DNA of 64,000 bases from Streptococcus ruminicola (lineage in GTDB: Bacteria > Bacillota > Bacilli > Lactobacillales > Streptococcaceae): NCBI RefSeq assembly GCF_011387195.1, contig NZ_CP046919.1, forward strand, positions 1,364,001-1,428,000. The letters are read 5' to 3'. The notes under the pieces are model-generated. The model was not told the DNA's origin, made no database searches, and saw nothing but the letters and a program-made list of their open reading frames with translations. A program made the translations under genes and the position numbers. Positions 34,417 through 43,287 of the stretch are shown one piece after another. Position 1 is the stretch's first letter, and each line of letters starts with the position of its first letter.

Positions 34417-35257
34417 GAAAAAGAATTTTTTAACTGGGTTTGCTTTCTTTTTAGCAAGCCTTCTTCTGTTTATCGCCGTTTTTAATATTTTGATTCCAAA
34501 ATCAGATCAAGAATTAACCAAAAAGGATTTCTTAGCTCAGAAAACAAAGTCATTTCGTTATGTGGCTATTGGTGATTCCTTGACCGAAGGGATTGGCGAT
34601 ACAACTAATCAAGGTGGTTTTGTCCCAATTCTGTCCCAAAGTTTAACAGATGCTTATCATTATCAAGTCACACATGATAACTACGGTGTTTCAGGAAATA
34701 CTAGCAATCAGATTTTGACGCGAATGAAAGACAAGCAAGACATCCAAAATTCCTTAGCCAAAGCGGATATGATGACCCTAACCGTTGGGGGAAATGATGT
34801 CATGGCCGTCATTCGTAAGCATTTGACGAAATTATCTGTGGCAACCTTTAAAAAGCCTGCCAAGTCTTATCAAAAACGGCTACGTCAGATTATTGAGCTA
34901 GCTCGCTCAGAAAATGAAGATTTGCCAATTTATATTTTGGGGATTTATAATCCGTTTTACTTGAATTTCCCTGAAATGACGGAGATGCAAGAAATCATCA
35001 ATGATTGGAATGATGCTACTGAGAGCGTGACAAAAGAGTACCGTCATGTTTACTTCGTTCCAATCAATGATCAACTTTATAAAGGAATTGATGGTCAAGA
35101 AGGAATTGTGTCAACATCTGGTGACCAAACAACGGTTATCAACGATGCGCTGTTTAGCGGTGACCATTTCCACCCGAATAATATTGGCTATCAAATTATG
35201 TCAGACGTAACAATGGAGAAAATCAATGAAACTAAAAACGAATGGAACAAAGACTAA
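34409..35257 (+). CDS. Membrane-anchored SGNH/GDSL hydrolase (YpmR-like)
   Basis: 282 aa from the ATG at 34409. One N-terminal membrane anchor (about residues 6-25), then an extracytoplasmic SGNH hydrolase: block [12 protein letters not shown] (Ser), block II Gly in [11 protein letters not shown], block III TVGGNDV (Asn), block [13 protein letters not shown] (Asp, His). All catalytic residues are present. Likely a lipase/esterase acting at the membrane surface; substrate unknown. It overlaps degV and the ypmS-like gene, as in the B. subtilis ypmR-ypmS pair. Confidence 0.9.
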   Translation: MNKKKNFLTGFAFFLASLLLFIAVFNILIPKSDQELTKKDFLAQKTKSFRYVAIGDSLTEGIGDTTNQGGFVPILSQSLTDAYHYQVTHDNYGVSGNTSNQILTRMKDKQDIQNSLAKADMMTLTVGGNDVMAVIRKHLTKLSVATFKKPAKSYQKRLRQIIELARSENEDLPIYILGIYNPFYLNFPEMTEMQEIINDWNDATESVTKEYRHVYFVPINDQLYKGIDGQEGIVSTSGDQTTVINDALFSGDHFHPNNIGYQIMSDVTMEKINETKNEWNKD

Positions 35258-35828
35258 CTGGTGGAAGTGGGCGTGCCTTCTCATTTTAGCTATTAATGTG
35301 GCTTTTGTGGGAGTGATTGCTAGCCGCTTAATCCAAGTCAGAGAACCAGCAGCACAAATAATTACTTCAAAAAAATCTAAAAGTGTCAAAGTTGGGACGG
35401 TCTCAACGACACGTGAGCAATTGAATGACACAGTTGCCTCATATTTGAAAGATTACCAAACGAAAAATTCATCTTACAATGTTTACGCAACTTCATCAGC
35501 GATTTTGTTTGAAGGAACTTACACTTTTTTAGGTTATGAAGTACCACTTTACATTTATTTCCAACCAAGTCGCCTAGAATCAGGTGCTATTCAGCTAAAA
35601 ATCACTTCATTTTCAGTTGGGACACTAACATTGCCAGAATCAGAAGTTTTGAAGTACTTAAAATCAAGTGTTGACCTTCCAAATTTTGTGGAAGTTTTGC
35701 CAAAAGAGTCTGTTATTAATATCAATATTCAGAACATAAAAAACGATGCTGGCATCTTTTTGAAAGCGACAACAATCGATCTTGTAGGCGATCAATTTAA
35801 CTTTGATATTTACAAGAAAAACAGCTAA
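35226..35828 (+). CDS. YpmS family protein (DUF2140)
   Basis: 200 aa with a single N-terminal membrane segment (WWKWACLLILAINVAFVGVIASRL, about residues 12-35) and an extracellular domain. FEGTYTFLGYEVPLYIYFQPSRLESGAIQLKITSFSVGTLTLP is the family core. It overlaps the SGNH hydrolase gene by 32 bases. Function unknown; the pairing with YpmR suggests an envelope lipid role (inference). Confidence 0.87.
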   Translation: MKLKTNGTKTNWWKWACLLILAINVAFVGVIASRLIQVREPAAQIITSKKSKSVKVGTVSTTREQLNDTVASYLKDYQTKNSSYNVYATSSAILFEGTYTFLGYEVPLYIYFQPSRLESGAIQLKITSFSVGTLTLPESEVLKYLKSSVDLPNFVEVLPKESVININIQNIKNDAGIFLKATTIDLVGDQFNFDIYKKNS

Positions 35829-35843
35829 TTAAACGTTTAATAC

Positions 35844-35872
35844 TTGACCTTAAGCCTTTTTTTGGGTATCAT
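35844..35872 (+). promoter_or_regulatory. Promoter of the HU gene
   Basis: TTGACC, 17 bases, TATCAT. A perfect 12-bp palindrome TTAAACGTTTAA (35829-35840) lies immediately upstream. Confidence 0.75.
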
Positions 35873-35922
35873 AGACTTTGTTAAAGTGTTAACGCTTAGA
35901 AATTAATTGGAGGATTTGTTAA

Positions 35923-36198
35923 ATGGCTAACAAACAAGATTTAATCGCTAAAGTTGCAGAAGCAACTGAGCTTACTAAAAAAGATTCAGCAGCAGCTGTA
36001 GATGCAGTATTCTCAGCAATCGAAAGCTTCCTTTCTGAAGGCGAAAAAGTTCAATTAATCGGTTTTGGTAACTTTGAAGTTCGCGAACGCGCAGCTCGTA
36101 AAGGTCGTAACCCACAAACTGGTGAAGAAATTGAAATTGCAGCTTCAAAAGTACCTGCATTCAAAGCTGGTAAAGCACTTAAAGACGCTGTAAAATAA
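35923..36198 (+). CDS. hup: DNA-binding protein HU
   Basis: 91-aa nucleoid protein. N-terminal helices ([40 protein letters not shown]), the HU signature [24 protein letters not shown] (about residues 46-69) with the DNA-embracing arm and its Pro, and the C-terminal [16 protein letters not shown]. Strong ribosome site (TTGGAGGATTTG), heavy codon bias and a terminator fit a very highly expressed, monocistronic gene. Confidence 0.98.
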   Translation: MANKQDLIAKVAEATELTKKDSAAAVDAVFSAIESFLSEGEKVQLIGFGNFEVRERAARKGRNPQTGEEIEIAASKVPAFKAGKALKDAVK

Positions 36199-36208
36199 TT
36201 ACATAGAA

Positions 36209-36259
36209 AAGAACCTTGTCATATCAACTGTTGTTGAGTCTGGCAAGGCTCTTTTTTTC
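36209..36259 (+). terminator. Rho-independent terminator after hup
   Basis: AGAACCTTGTCA / TGGCAAGGCTCT arms (two G-U pairs) with a 17-base loop, then T7. Confidence 0.8.
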
Positions 36260-36311
36260 TTGTAAAGAGGAAAAGTTTTACAGTAATAAGTCAAAGTAAT
36301 CCATGCTTTTA

Positions 36312-36320
36312 TGTTATAAT
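36312..36320 (+). promoter_or_regulatory. Extended -10 promoter of the small membrane-protein gene
   Basis: TGtTATAAT. Confidence 0.6.
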
Positions 36321-36376
36321 CGAACATAGAAATATCGTGAATTTACGTGTGATAAATGCAAAGAAAGAGTTGAATC

Positions 36377-36574
36377 ATGGATAAAACACTTTTGTTAGTT
36401 GTTATTTTTTTAGGTGCTTTTTCACTTTTTAAGGCAGTGATGTTGATTATGGTGGGACTTGCCATGAAACCAAAAGTTGATGAAAATGGAAATATCATCA
36501 TTCAAGATCAAGCAGAAGAAGACGATAAAACAAGCCCAGACGAAGACGACAGTGATTTTTGGGATAATTGGTAA
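36377..36574 (+). CDS. Small single-pass membrane protein, unknown function
   Basis: 65 aa. One membrane helix (TLLLVVIFLGAFSLFKAVMLIMVGLAM, residues 4-30) and a very acidic cytoplasmic or external tail ending DEDDSDFWDNW. Its own promoter and ribosome site (AAAGAGTTGAATC) make it a credible gene. I do not recognise a family. It has no operon partner: two terminators and more than 380 bases without a gene follow. Confidence 0.75.
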   Translation: MDKTLLLVVIFLGAFSLFKAVMLIMVGLAMKPKVDENGNIIIQDQAEEDDKTSPDEDDSDFWDNW

Positions 36575-36791
36575 AGAATAAGGAAGTTGGGGTGAGAGCT
36601 GATTTCTAAGTGTATTATGGCTAAGTCAGCAGTGAGTGCTCGCATTAATAATTAAAAATTGTCTAAAACAGGAAATCTAACTTGCAAAGAAAACTAAGTC
36701 ACTTAAAGCTGGCATATTTTTGACAGTCATTTTCAAAAATTTATTTCCAAATTGTTGAAATGCGTATATTTATTACAATTTTATAAATTGA
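36575..36791 (+). other. AT-rich intergenic region without recognisable feature
   Basis: No ORF with a ribosome site, no tRNA-like fold and no transposon end seen. It leads into the two hairpins below. Confidence 0.5.
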
Positions 36792-36822
36792 GAGGCTGAG
36801 TATTTTTGACTCAGCCTCTTTA
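36792..36822 (+). terminator. Rho-independent terminator
   Basis: GAGGCTGAGT / ACTCAGCCTC perfect stem then TTTAAAA. Confidence 0.75.
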
Positions 36823-36828
36823 AAAGCC

Positions 36829-36860
36829 CAAAAATAGCGCCTTTGTGGCGCTATTTTTTT
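36829..36860 (+). terminator. Second rho-independent terminator
   Basis: AAAATAGCGCC-TTTG-TGGCGCTATTTT plus further T; usable in both directions. Confidence 0.85.
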
Positions 36861-36957
36861 GAGCAAGTCATTTGAAAAAGATGTTGATTTTGAGAGGAAT
36901 TTGCTGTGATTATATCTATTTTCAAGAATTTACTTAATATTTTAAATAAAATTTCTA

Positions 36958-36986
36958 TTGCCCAAATTAAAAAAAATCTATATAAT
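36958..36986 (+). promoter_or_regulatory. dtpT promoter, predicted leaderless
   Basis: TTGCCC, 17 bases, TATAAT (36981-36986). The usual 6-8 base distance places +1 at 36992-36994, on or next to the A of the dtpT ATG. A CodY-like sequence (11 of 15) lies upstream at 36917-36931. Confidence 0.65.
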
Positions 36987-36993
36987 GGATTGT

Positions 36994-38478
36994 ATGGAAA
37001 AAAATAAAGAAAAAACATTTTTTGGACAGCCTAAGGCTTTGTTTACTTTATTCCAAACAGAGCTTTGGGAACGATTCTCGTATTATGGAATGCGTGCAAT
37101 CTTAATTTACTATTTGTACGCATCTGTTACTTCAGCTAACGCAGGGTTAGGACTTCCTAAGCCACAAGCAATGGCTATTGTAAGTATCTATGGAGCTCTT
37201 GTATACCTTTCTGGTATTATTGGTGGATGGTTTGCAGACCGCGTCCTTGGCGCATCTCAAACAATCTTTATCGGTGGTATTCTTATTACCCTAGGGCACG
37301 TTGTTTTAGCTCTTCCGTTTGGCTTGACGTCTCTTTTCATCTCACTATTCTTGATTATCTTGGGAACAGGGATGTTGAAACCAAACATTTCAAATATGGT
37401 TGGTCACTTATATGAACCAGACGATCCTCGTCGTGACACAGGTTTCAATATCTTTGTTATCGGTATCAATATCGGTTCATTGCTTGCTCCTATCGTAGTA
37501 GGAACAGTTGGACAAAGTATCAACTATCACTTAGGTTTCTCTCTTGCCGCTATTGGTATGGTATTTGCTCTATTTGTTTATTGGTATGGACGAATGAAGC
37601 AATTCCCAGAAATTGGAAACAAACCTTCCAATCCATTAACGACAGCAGAGAAAAAAGGGTTAGCAATCAAATCAGTTATTGGTTTTGTTATCTTAGCTGT
37701 TGCTGGAACATTACTTTACCAAGCAAGCCCAGCTAAATTCGTTGATAACGTCATCAATATTCTATCAATGGCTGGTATCTTCATCCCATTTATCTACTTT
37801 ATCTTGATGTTCGCATCTAAAAAAGTTTCAAGTACAGAACGTAAGCAATTGTTGGCTTACCTTCCATTGTTCTTGTCTTCTATCGTTTTCTGGTTAGTTG
37901 AAGAACAAAGTGCGACAGTTATTGCTGTCTGGGGTGAAACTCGTACAAACTTGCATCCAACAATCTTTGGTATTAACCTTTACATTGACCCTTCATGGTA
38001 TCAATTGCTTAATCCATTGTTCATCGTTATTTTGACACCATTATTTGTTTGGATTTGGAACAAAATGGGTGAACGTCAACCATCAGCGGTTACAAAATTT
38101 GGATTAGGATTGTTGTTAACTGGTGTGTCATACATGATCATGGCTTTGCCAGGTATGTTGTATGGAACAAACAACCGTGTGAGCTTTATCTGGTTGGTAG
38201 TAATGTTTGCCGTTCAAATGGCTGGTGAGTTGTTAGTTTCTCCAGTAGGTCTATCTGTTTCAACTAGACTTGCACCACTTGCATTCCAATCACAAATGGT
38301 TGCACTTTGGTTCTTGGCAGACTCAACTTCACAAGCAGTGAATGCTTTGATTACACCATACTTTACTAAAGACACCGAAGTAGCATTCTTCGGTATCTTA
38401 GGACTTGTATGTCTTGGTATTGGTGCATTGTTGCTACTTATCAAAAAACCAATTTTGAACTTAATGCGTAATAATTAA
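36994..38478 (+). CDS. dtpT: Di-/tripeptide proton symporter, POT family (DtpT)
   Basis: 494 aa from the ATG at 36994; an upstream in-frame ATG (36985) overlaps the -10 box, and no ribosome site precedes either. POT family with about 12-14 membrane segments. Signatures: the ExxER-type [22 protein letters not shown] (about residues 20-41) for proton coupling, [11 protein letters not shown] and the PTR2 stretch [17 protein letters not shown], later [16 protein letters not shown]. Imports di- and tripeptides. Monocistronic, convergent with pyrD across a shared terminator. Confidence 0.93.
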   Translation: MEKNKEKTFFGQPKALFTLFQTELWERFSYYGMRAILIYYLYASVTSANAGLGLPKPQAMAIVSIYGALVYLSGIIGGWFADRVLGASQTIFIGGILITLGHVVLALPFGLTSLFISLFLIILGTGMLKPNISNMVGHLYEPDDPRRDTGFNIFVIGINIGSLLAPIVVGTVGQSINYHLGFSLAAIGMVFALFVYWYGRMKQFPEIGNKPSNPLTTAEKKGLAIKSVIGFVILAVAGTLLYQASPAKFVDNVINILSMAGIFIPFIYFILMFASKKVSSTERKQLLAYLPLFLSSIVFWLVEEQSATVIAVWGETRTNLHPTIFGINLYIDPSWYQLLNPLFIVILTPLFVWIWNKMGERQPSAVTKFGLGLLLTGVSYMIMALPGMLYGTNNRVSFIWLVVMFAVQMAGELLVSPVGLSVSTRLAPLAFQSQMVALWFLADSTSQAVNALITPYFTKDTEVAFFGILGLVCLGIGALLLLIKKPILNLMRNN

Positions 38479-38544
38479 TCAATTAGGAACTCTTTTCTCT
38501 TATGAGAAGAGCTTCTATGTCAACTGTAGGAGGTGGCAAATCCT

Positions 38545-38581
38545 AAAAAGAGTGAGGACAACATGTCCTTGCTCTTTTTAT
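38545..38581. terminator. Bidirectional terminator between dtpT and pyrD
   Basis: AAAAAGAGTGAGGACA / TGTCCTTGCTCTTTTT hairpin, T-runs on both strands. Confidence 0.85.
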
Positions 38582-38588
38582 TTTTTTA

Positions 38589-39524
38589 TTAGTCGATATA
38601 TTTCAATTTGCCACGGAAGTCTTCTAGGTTTTCATAACCTTTTTCTTCCATGATAGCTTTAAGTTCTTCTGTGATGCGGGCAAAGGCAGCAGGACCTTCT
38701 TGGTGAAGAATTGTTCCTAGTTGAACCATACTTGCACCACACAAGATGTGTTCAAAAGCGTCACGACCTGATTTGACCCCACCAGTACCGATGATTTGGA
38801 TAGAAGGATTTAGGCGTTTGTAAAAGGCATGGACATTGGCAAGAGCAGTTGGTTTTACATAATCGCCACCGATGCCACCAAAACCATTTTTAGGTTTGAT
38901 AACAACAGTTTCATCGTCAACCACCAAACCATTCCCGACTGAGTTGATGCAGTTAACGAAAGTTAGTGGAAATTGATTGAAGATAGCTGCTGCACGGTCA
39001 AAGTGCGCAATGTCAAAATATGGAGGCAATTTAACTCCAAGAGGTTTTGTAAAGTATGTGAAGATATCTTTTAAAATTCGTTCAGTTGTTTCAAAATCAT
39101 AAGCGATTTGTGGCTTACCAGGGACATTTGGACAAGAAAGGTTTAATTCTACAAGTCCTTGGTAGTCAGACTCTTGAACTGTTTTTAAGATAGTATGTGT
39201 TTCTTCTTCAGACATACCAACAAGTGACAAGAAGTGATTTTTACTATTTGGTGTGTTTTGGAGTTCAGTAACGTAGTCAAGATAATATTGGAAACCATTG
39301 TTTGGCAGTCCCATAGAATTGATTGAACCAAGAGCTGTATCAGCGTAACGCGGTTCGGGATTTCCTGGACGCGCAGCCAATGTTCCAGTTTTTGTGACGA
39401 AAGAGCCTGCAGCAGAAGCCTCAATTTCAGCTAATTCTTCTCGAGTCATACAATAAACGCCAGCAGCGTTCATCAAGCAGTTGTCAAAATCGAAAGCTCC
39501 AATTTTTGTTGCAGTTGAAACCAT
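38589..39524 (-). CDS. pyrDA: Dihydroorotate dehydrogenase A (class 1A, fumarate-dependent)
   Basis: 311 aa. FMN enzyme that oxidises dihydroorotate in pyrimidine synthesis. Motifs: [58 protein letters not shown] with the class 1 active-site Cys, and the FMN phosphate loop [28 protein letters not shown]. No pyrK partner, as expected of class 1A. I chose the ATG at 39524, preceded by GGAG; an in-frame start 60 bases upstream lacks one. Monocistronic, with CodY-like boxes upstream. Confidence 0.95.
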   Translation of the reverse strand: MVSTATKIGAFDFDNCLMNAAGVYCMTREELAEIEASAAGSFVTKTGTLAARPGNPEPRYADTALGSINSMGLPNNGFQYYLDYVTELQNTPNSKNHFLSLVGMSEEETHTILKTVQESDYQGLVELNLSCPNVPGKPQIAYDFETTERILKDIFTYFTKPLGVKLPPYFDIAHFDRAAAIFNQFPLTFVNCINSVGNGLVVDDETVVIKPKNGFGGIGGDYVKPTALANVHAFYKRLNPSIQIIGTGGVKSGRDAFEHILCGASMVQLGTILHQEGPAAFARITEELKAIMEEKGYENLEDFRGKLKYID

Positions 39525-39559
39525 AAAGTCCTCCAAAAATCTATTATCACACAATAGTG

Positions 39560-39574
39560 AATTTTCTGATATTA
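39560..39574. promoter_or_regulatory. CodY-like box upstream of pyrDA
   Basis: AATTTTCTGATATTA matches 12 of 15 positions of AATTTTCWGAAAATT, 36 bases before the start codon. Confidence 0.45.
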
Positions 39575-39623
39575 CAAGAAACATTTTACTATTTCAGTAA
39601 CCTGAAAGCAAGTCTTTTTCCGA

Positions 39624-39638
39624 ACATTTCTGATATTT
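39624..39638. promoter_or_regulatory. Second CodY-like box
   Basis: 11 of 15 matches; shares the 11-mer TTTCTGATATT with the box at 39560. Confidence 0.3.
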
Positions 39639-39752
39639 TTATAAAAAATAGAAAGATTTTGCTTTGTTTAGGGCGCTTTTTGTGTTTTTTATCTTGTTAA
39701 TAGACTGAAAAAATGAAAAATACCTCTCGAATTAAACAAAGTTAGTTCATGC

Positions 39753-39781
39753 TTGCATAGTTTTTGTGAAAGTGATATAGT
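39753..39781 (+). promoter_or_regulatory. Promoter of the arsR-type/cadA operon
   Basis: TTGCAT, 17 bases, TATAGT; predicted start near 39788, five bases before the operator. Confidence 0.55.
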
Positions 39782-39792
39782 GATTACAGTAG

Positions 39793-39818
39793 AACATTTG
39801 AGTAATTGTTCAAATGTT
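39793..39818 (+). promoter_or_regulatory. ArsR/SmtB-type 12-2-12 operator
   Basis: AACATTTGAGTA-AT-TGTTCAAATGTT: arms pair at 10 of 12 positions. The 12-2-12 layout is typical for metal-sensing ArsR/SmtB repressors such as CzrA. Confidence 0.8.
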
Positions 39819-39845
39819 TTATAAAAGATATTGGAGATAATTAAG

Positions 39846-40160
39846 ATGATTGAGACTAATGAATCACAAAAGTTGCTAAAAGGTGATTTGCTAACGGATG
39901 TTTCCAGCTTTTTTAAGGCTTTGGGAAACACGACGCGTTTGCAAATTATTTCTTGTTTAAGCAAGGGAGAATTAAAATCTAGTGAATTAGCAGAAATTTT
40001 AGAGATGACGCCATCAGCGATTTCACATCAGTTGACTATGCTAAAAAATCTCAAGATTGTTTCTGTTCGACGCGAAGGAAAAAATCAGATTTATGCCCTT
40101 GCTGATAAGCATATTAGCCAAGTTTTGGAGTCTGTTGTAGAGCATTATCAGGAGGATTAA
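39846..40160 (+). CDS. ArsR/SmtB-family metal-responsive repressor
   Basis: 104 aa from ATG 39846 (GGAG 10 bases upstream). Winged helix: FFKALGNTTRLQIISCLSKGELKSSELAEILEMTPSAISHQLTMLKNLKIVSVRREGKNQIYAL (about residues 20-83), with recognition helix TPSAISHQLTML. The C-terminal helix HISQVLESVVEHYQED has His/Glu/Asp that could form an alpha5 zinc site; Cys37 sits near the alpha3 area. No CxC arsenic motif as ArsR would have. Two bases before the P-type ATPase gene it should control. Confidence 0.9.
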   Translation: MIETNESQKLLKGDLLTDVSSFFKALGNTTRLQIISCLSKGELKSSELAEILEMTPSAISHQLTMLKNLKIVSVRREGKNQIYALADKHISQVLESVVEHYQED

Positions 40161-40162
40161 TC

Positions 40163-42046
40163 ATGTCACATAAACATAAAAAGAAGCTCGCTCGCATCTT
40201 GCTAGCAGCGCTAGTTTTTCTTGTCGTTTTCCTTGTGGTTCGCTCGAACCATCTGGGCTTAGTAGCTCAAGCTTTTTTATATGCCATTCCATTTTTAATG
40301 GCTGGTTATGATGTTTTGAAAAAAGCTTTGGTAAAAATAAGTCAAGGGAAAGTCTTTAGTGAACATTTTTTGATGTCACTAGCGACACTTGGAGCATTTG
40401 CTCTTAGTTTTATGACTGGTGAGGCTGAATTTGCTGAAGCTGTATTTGTAATGATTTTCTACCAAGTTGGTGAATTTTTTGAGCATATTGCTGAAGGTAG
40501 CAGTGAAAAATCAATCTCAGAATTGCTAGATTTGAGACCTAGCCTTGTTCATTTGGAAGAAGGTGGTCAAACGGTTGATGTTGATCCGAAAGACTTACAA
40601 GAAGGCCAAGTGATTGTGATTCAACCTGGGGAGAAGGTTGCGATTGATGGTATCTTGGTTTCTGGTGAGTCTTCAGTTGACACAGCAGCTTTGACAGGAG
40701 AAAGTTTACCACAAAGTGTTCAGGTTGGTGACCAAGTTCTCTCAGGGATGATTAACATGACTGGTGTGATTCGTGTTAAAGTTTTGCATCGTGTTGAAGA
40801 TTCAACTTTGAGTAAGATTTTAGATTTGCTTGAAAATTCGACAGCTAATAAATCAAAGAGTGAACGTTTTATGACTAAGTTTGCAGAAGTTTACACGCCA
40901 ACGGTAGTTATTGCTGCTTTGATTTTAGCTTTCTTACCGCCAGTATTTTCAGGTGATTTTGTAGGGAATTTTCCAGAGTGGCTGAGCCGTGCGCTTACTT
41001 TCCTTGTTATTTCTTGTCCATGTGCTTTGGTCATTTCTATTCCGCTTAGCTTTTTTGGCGGTTTGGGAGCAAGCTCAAAAGCTGGTGTTCTCATTAAAGG
41101 CTCAAACTATCTTGAAAGTTTAGCTTCACTTGAAACGTTGCTTTTTGATAAAACAGGGACTTTGACAGAAGGTGTTTTTGAGGTAACGGCTCTTCATTCA
41201 GATGATATTAAGAAAGAGCATTTACTACATTTAGCTAGTCACGTAGAACGTTTTTCAAGTCACCCGATTGCTCAATCACTTCGTGAAGCTTATGAAAAAG
41301 AAGCAGATGATTGTTCGATTACAGATGTGACTGAAAAATCTGGTTACGGTATTAGTGCTAAGGTAAACGGTCATGATGTGGCTGTCGGAAATACTAAATT
41401 TATGGATAGCTTAGGAGCTAAATGGAAACCTTGCCATAAAGTCGGAACGATTGTTCATGTGGCTATTGATGGTGCTTATGCTGGTCATATCGTTATTTCA
41501 GATTGTATTAAATCAGATACCAAGGAAGCTCTGGAACAACTTAAAAAAGCTGGTGTGAAAAATCTTGTCATGTTAACAGGAGACCGTCATGAAGTAGCTG
41601 AAAAAATTGCTGGTGACTTGTCTATGACAGATTACAAAGCGGAGCTATTGCCAGCTGATAAGGTCAGTGAACTGGAAGGTTATTTGGAGAAAAAATCTCC
41701 TCGTGCCACAGTCGGATTTGTTGGTGATGGGATTAATGATGCTCCTGTATTAGCTAGAGCTGATGTCGGTATCGCCATGGGCGGACTTGGTAGTGATGTG
41801 GCTATTGAAGCAGCAGATGTTGTGGTTATGAATGACCGTTTGTCAAAAATTGCGCAGGCTATCAAGATTGCACGTCAGACAATCACTATCGCTAGAGAAA
41901 ATATTATTTTCTCAATCGGTATCAAAGTTTTAGTCTTGATACTCGCTAGTTTAGGCTTAGCTAATATGTGGCTAGCCATCTTTGCTGACGTTGGTGTGAC
42001 AGTACTTGCGACCTTGAATGCCATGCGAACAATGAAATTGACATAG
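40163..42046 (+). CDS. cadA: P1B-type heavy-metal exporting ATPase (Zn/Cd/Co type)
   Basis: 627 aa. The transmembrane metal motif is CPC in ISCPCALVISIPLSFFGG (about residue 285), the phosphorylation site DKTGTLT (about 329), the hinge GDGINDAP (near 525), TGES in the actuator domain (TALTGESLPQS, about 177). The end MWLAIFADVGVTVLATLNAMR is typical of the CadA/ZntA group. It has no N-terminal HMA domain, only a His/Lys-rich start (MSHKHKKKLA), so it is a short form. Co-transcribed with the repressor. Metal specificity cannot be fixed from sequence. Confidence 0.9.
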   Translation: MSHKHKKKLARILLAALVFLVVFLVVRSNHLGLVAQAFLYAIPFLMAGYDVLKKALVKISQGKVFSEHFLMSLATLGAFALSFMTGEAEFAEAVFVMIFYQVGEFFEHIAEGSSEKSISELLDLRPSLVHLEEGGQTVDVDPKDLQEGQVIVIQPGEKVAIDGILVSGESSVDTAALTGESLPQSVQVGDQVLSGMINMTGVIRVKVLHRVEDSTLSKILDLLENSTANKSKSERFMTKFAEVYTPTVVIAALILAFLPPVFSGDFVGNFPEWLSRALTFLVISCPCALVISIPLSFFGGLGASSKAGVLIKGSNYLESLASLETLLFDKTGTLTEGVFEVTALHSDDIKKEHLLHLASHVERFSSHPIAQSLREAYEKEADDCSITDVTEKSGYGISAKVNGHDVAVGNTKFMDSLGAKWKPCHKVGTIVHVAIDGAYAGHIVISDCIKSDTKEALEQLKKAGVKNLVMLTGDRHEVAEKIAGDLSMTDYKAELLPADKVSELEGYLEKKSPRATVGFVGDGINDAPVLARADVGIAMGGLGSDVAIEAADVVVMNDRLSKIAQAIKIARQTITIARENIIFSIGIKVLVLILASLGLANMWLAIFADVGVTVLATLNAMRTMKLT

Positions 42047-42066
42047 AAAATTTTTTGAACTATAAT
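42038..42066 (+). promoter_or_regulatory. Consensus promoter overlapping the cadA stop
   Basis: TTGACA (42038-42043), exactly 17 bases, TATAAT (42061-42066): full consensus hexamers and spacing. TTGACATAG includes the last two codons and stop of cadA. Confidence 0.85.
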
Positions 42067-42072
42067 AGCTTT

Positions 42073-42172
42073 AATCATATAGAAAGCTACCATTTTCGTT
42101 AGAAAGTGGGGGGGTATGACCGCAATTGAATCACTCTTTTTGAGAATCGATTGCTGGTCATGCCATTTTTTT
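42073..42172 (+). ncRNA. Candidate small RNA of about 100 nt downstream of cadA
   Basis: Predicted start A42073 from the consensus promoter above. Hairpin 1 is CCATTTTC-GTTA-GAAAGTGG (42090-42109), then a run of G. Hairpin 2 starts ATGACC-GCAAT (42116) and closes ATTGC-T-GGTCAT (42161), followed by T7: a strong terminator. A 29-codon ORF from ATG 42116 crosses the terminator stem and is therefore unlikely to be what the RNA is for. It does not look like 4.5S, 6S or a CiaR-controlled csRNA. Confidence 0.6.
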
Positions 42173-42419
42173 ATTTTGAAAAAAATGAGAATAAACGGTT
42201 GGTAATGGCAGAGTCTTTTACAGAAAATTAGCAATTATACTAGCTTTTTTAGAGCTTTTTGGGTAGAATAGTAAGAGTAAACGACTTTTGTCGTAATAAT
42301 AATTGGTTAAAATGCTGAGCCAAAAATAGTTTAATGATTTGCCATCTTGGTAAGGGTTAAGATCTATTTTTCGCTGTGTATTTATAGCCTTTGGACTATT
42401 TTAAAGGAGACTTTATCTA
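42173..42419 (+). other. Intergenic region before gpmA
   Basis: AT-rich; carries the gpmA promoter, which I cannot fix with certainty (a TAAAAT near 42320 is the best -10). No gene or convincing fold seen. Confidence 0.4.
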
Positions 42420-43112
42420 ATGGTAAAATTAGTGTTTGCACGCCACGGTCAATCTGAATGGAACAAAGCTAACCTTTTCACTGGTTGGGCTGACGTTGAC
42501 CTTACAGAAGAAGGAACTAAACAAGCTACTGAAGCTGGTAAATTGATCAAAGAAGCAGGAATCGAATTCGATGTTGCTTTCACTTCAGTTCTTAAACGTG
42601 CTATCAAAACAACTAACCTTGCTCTTGAAGCTTCTGACCAACTTTGGGTTCCAGTTGAAAAATCATGGCGCTTGAACGAACGTCACTACGGTGGTTTGAC
42701 TGGTCAAAACAAAGCTGAAGCTGCTGAAAAATGGGGTGACGAACAAGTTCACATCTGGCGTCGTTCATACGATGTATTGCCACCAGCTATGGCTAAAGAC
42801 GATCAATACTCAGCACACACTGACCGTCGTTACGCTAACCTTGATGACAAAGTTGTTCCAGATGCAGAAAACTTGAAAGTTACTTTGGAACGTGCCCTTC
42901 CATTCTGGGAAGATAAAATCGCTCCAGCTCTTAAAGATGGTAAAAACGTCTTTGTAGGTGCTCACGGTAACTCAATCCGCGCTCTTGTAAAACACATCAA
43001 ACAATTGTCAGATGACGAAATTATGGATGTTGAAATCCCTAACTTCCCACCACTTGTATTCGAATTTGACGAAAAATTGAACGTTACTGACGAATACTTC
43101 TTGGGTAAATAA
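42420..43112 (+). CDS. gpmA: 2,3-bisphosphoglycerate-dependent phosphoglycerate mutase
   Basis: Glycolytic 3-PG/2-PG interconversion. 230 aa. The phospho-His motif is [28 protein letters not shown] (catalytic His about residue 8); [25 protein letters not shown] and the second catalytic His in [17 protein letters not shown] (about 182) are present. Heavy codon bias and the AAAGGAGA site mark a highly expressed gene. Confidence 0.98.
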   Translation: MVKLVFARHGQSEWNKANLFTGWADVDLTEEGTKQATEAGKLIKEAGIEFDVAFTSVLKRAIKTTNLALEASDQLWVPVEKSWRLNERHYGGLTGQNKAEAAEKWGDEQVHIWRRSYDVLPPAMAKDDQYSAHTDRRYANLDDKVVPDAENLKVTLERALPFWEDKIAPALKDGKNVFVGAHGNSIRALVKHIKQLSDDEIMDVEIPNFPPLVFEFDEKLNVTDEYFLGK

Positions 43113-43153
43113 TCTGATAAGAGATTATAAGGCGTAAAACCCTTGATATAAAA

Positions 43154-43187
43154 GCATTCTAGGCTAGTTCCTAGGGTGCTTTTTTTG
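43154..43187 (+). terminator. Rho-independent terminator after gpmA
   Basis: GCATTCTAGG-CTAGTT-CCTAGGGTGC then T7. Confidence 0.88.
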
Positions 43188-43287
43188 AATTTGTTACCCT
43201 TTTTGTTAAGAGTTCGGAGAAATTCTGTTTTCGTTCAATTTGTGGTATGATTAGTAGTAAGTATTATATTTTGTAAAGGGGGCTTTT

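Noticed and set aside
36575..36957. Possible decayed gene or transposon remnant between the small membrane protein and dtpT
   Set aside because: No terminal repeats, no transposase-like codons in any frame and no ORF with a ribosome site; only two terminators could be supported.
42116..42205. 29-codon ORF starting in the hairpin after cadA
   Set aside because: It crosses the terminator stem and T-run, so most transcripts would end inside it. Only a G-run could act as ribosome site.
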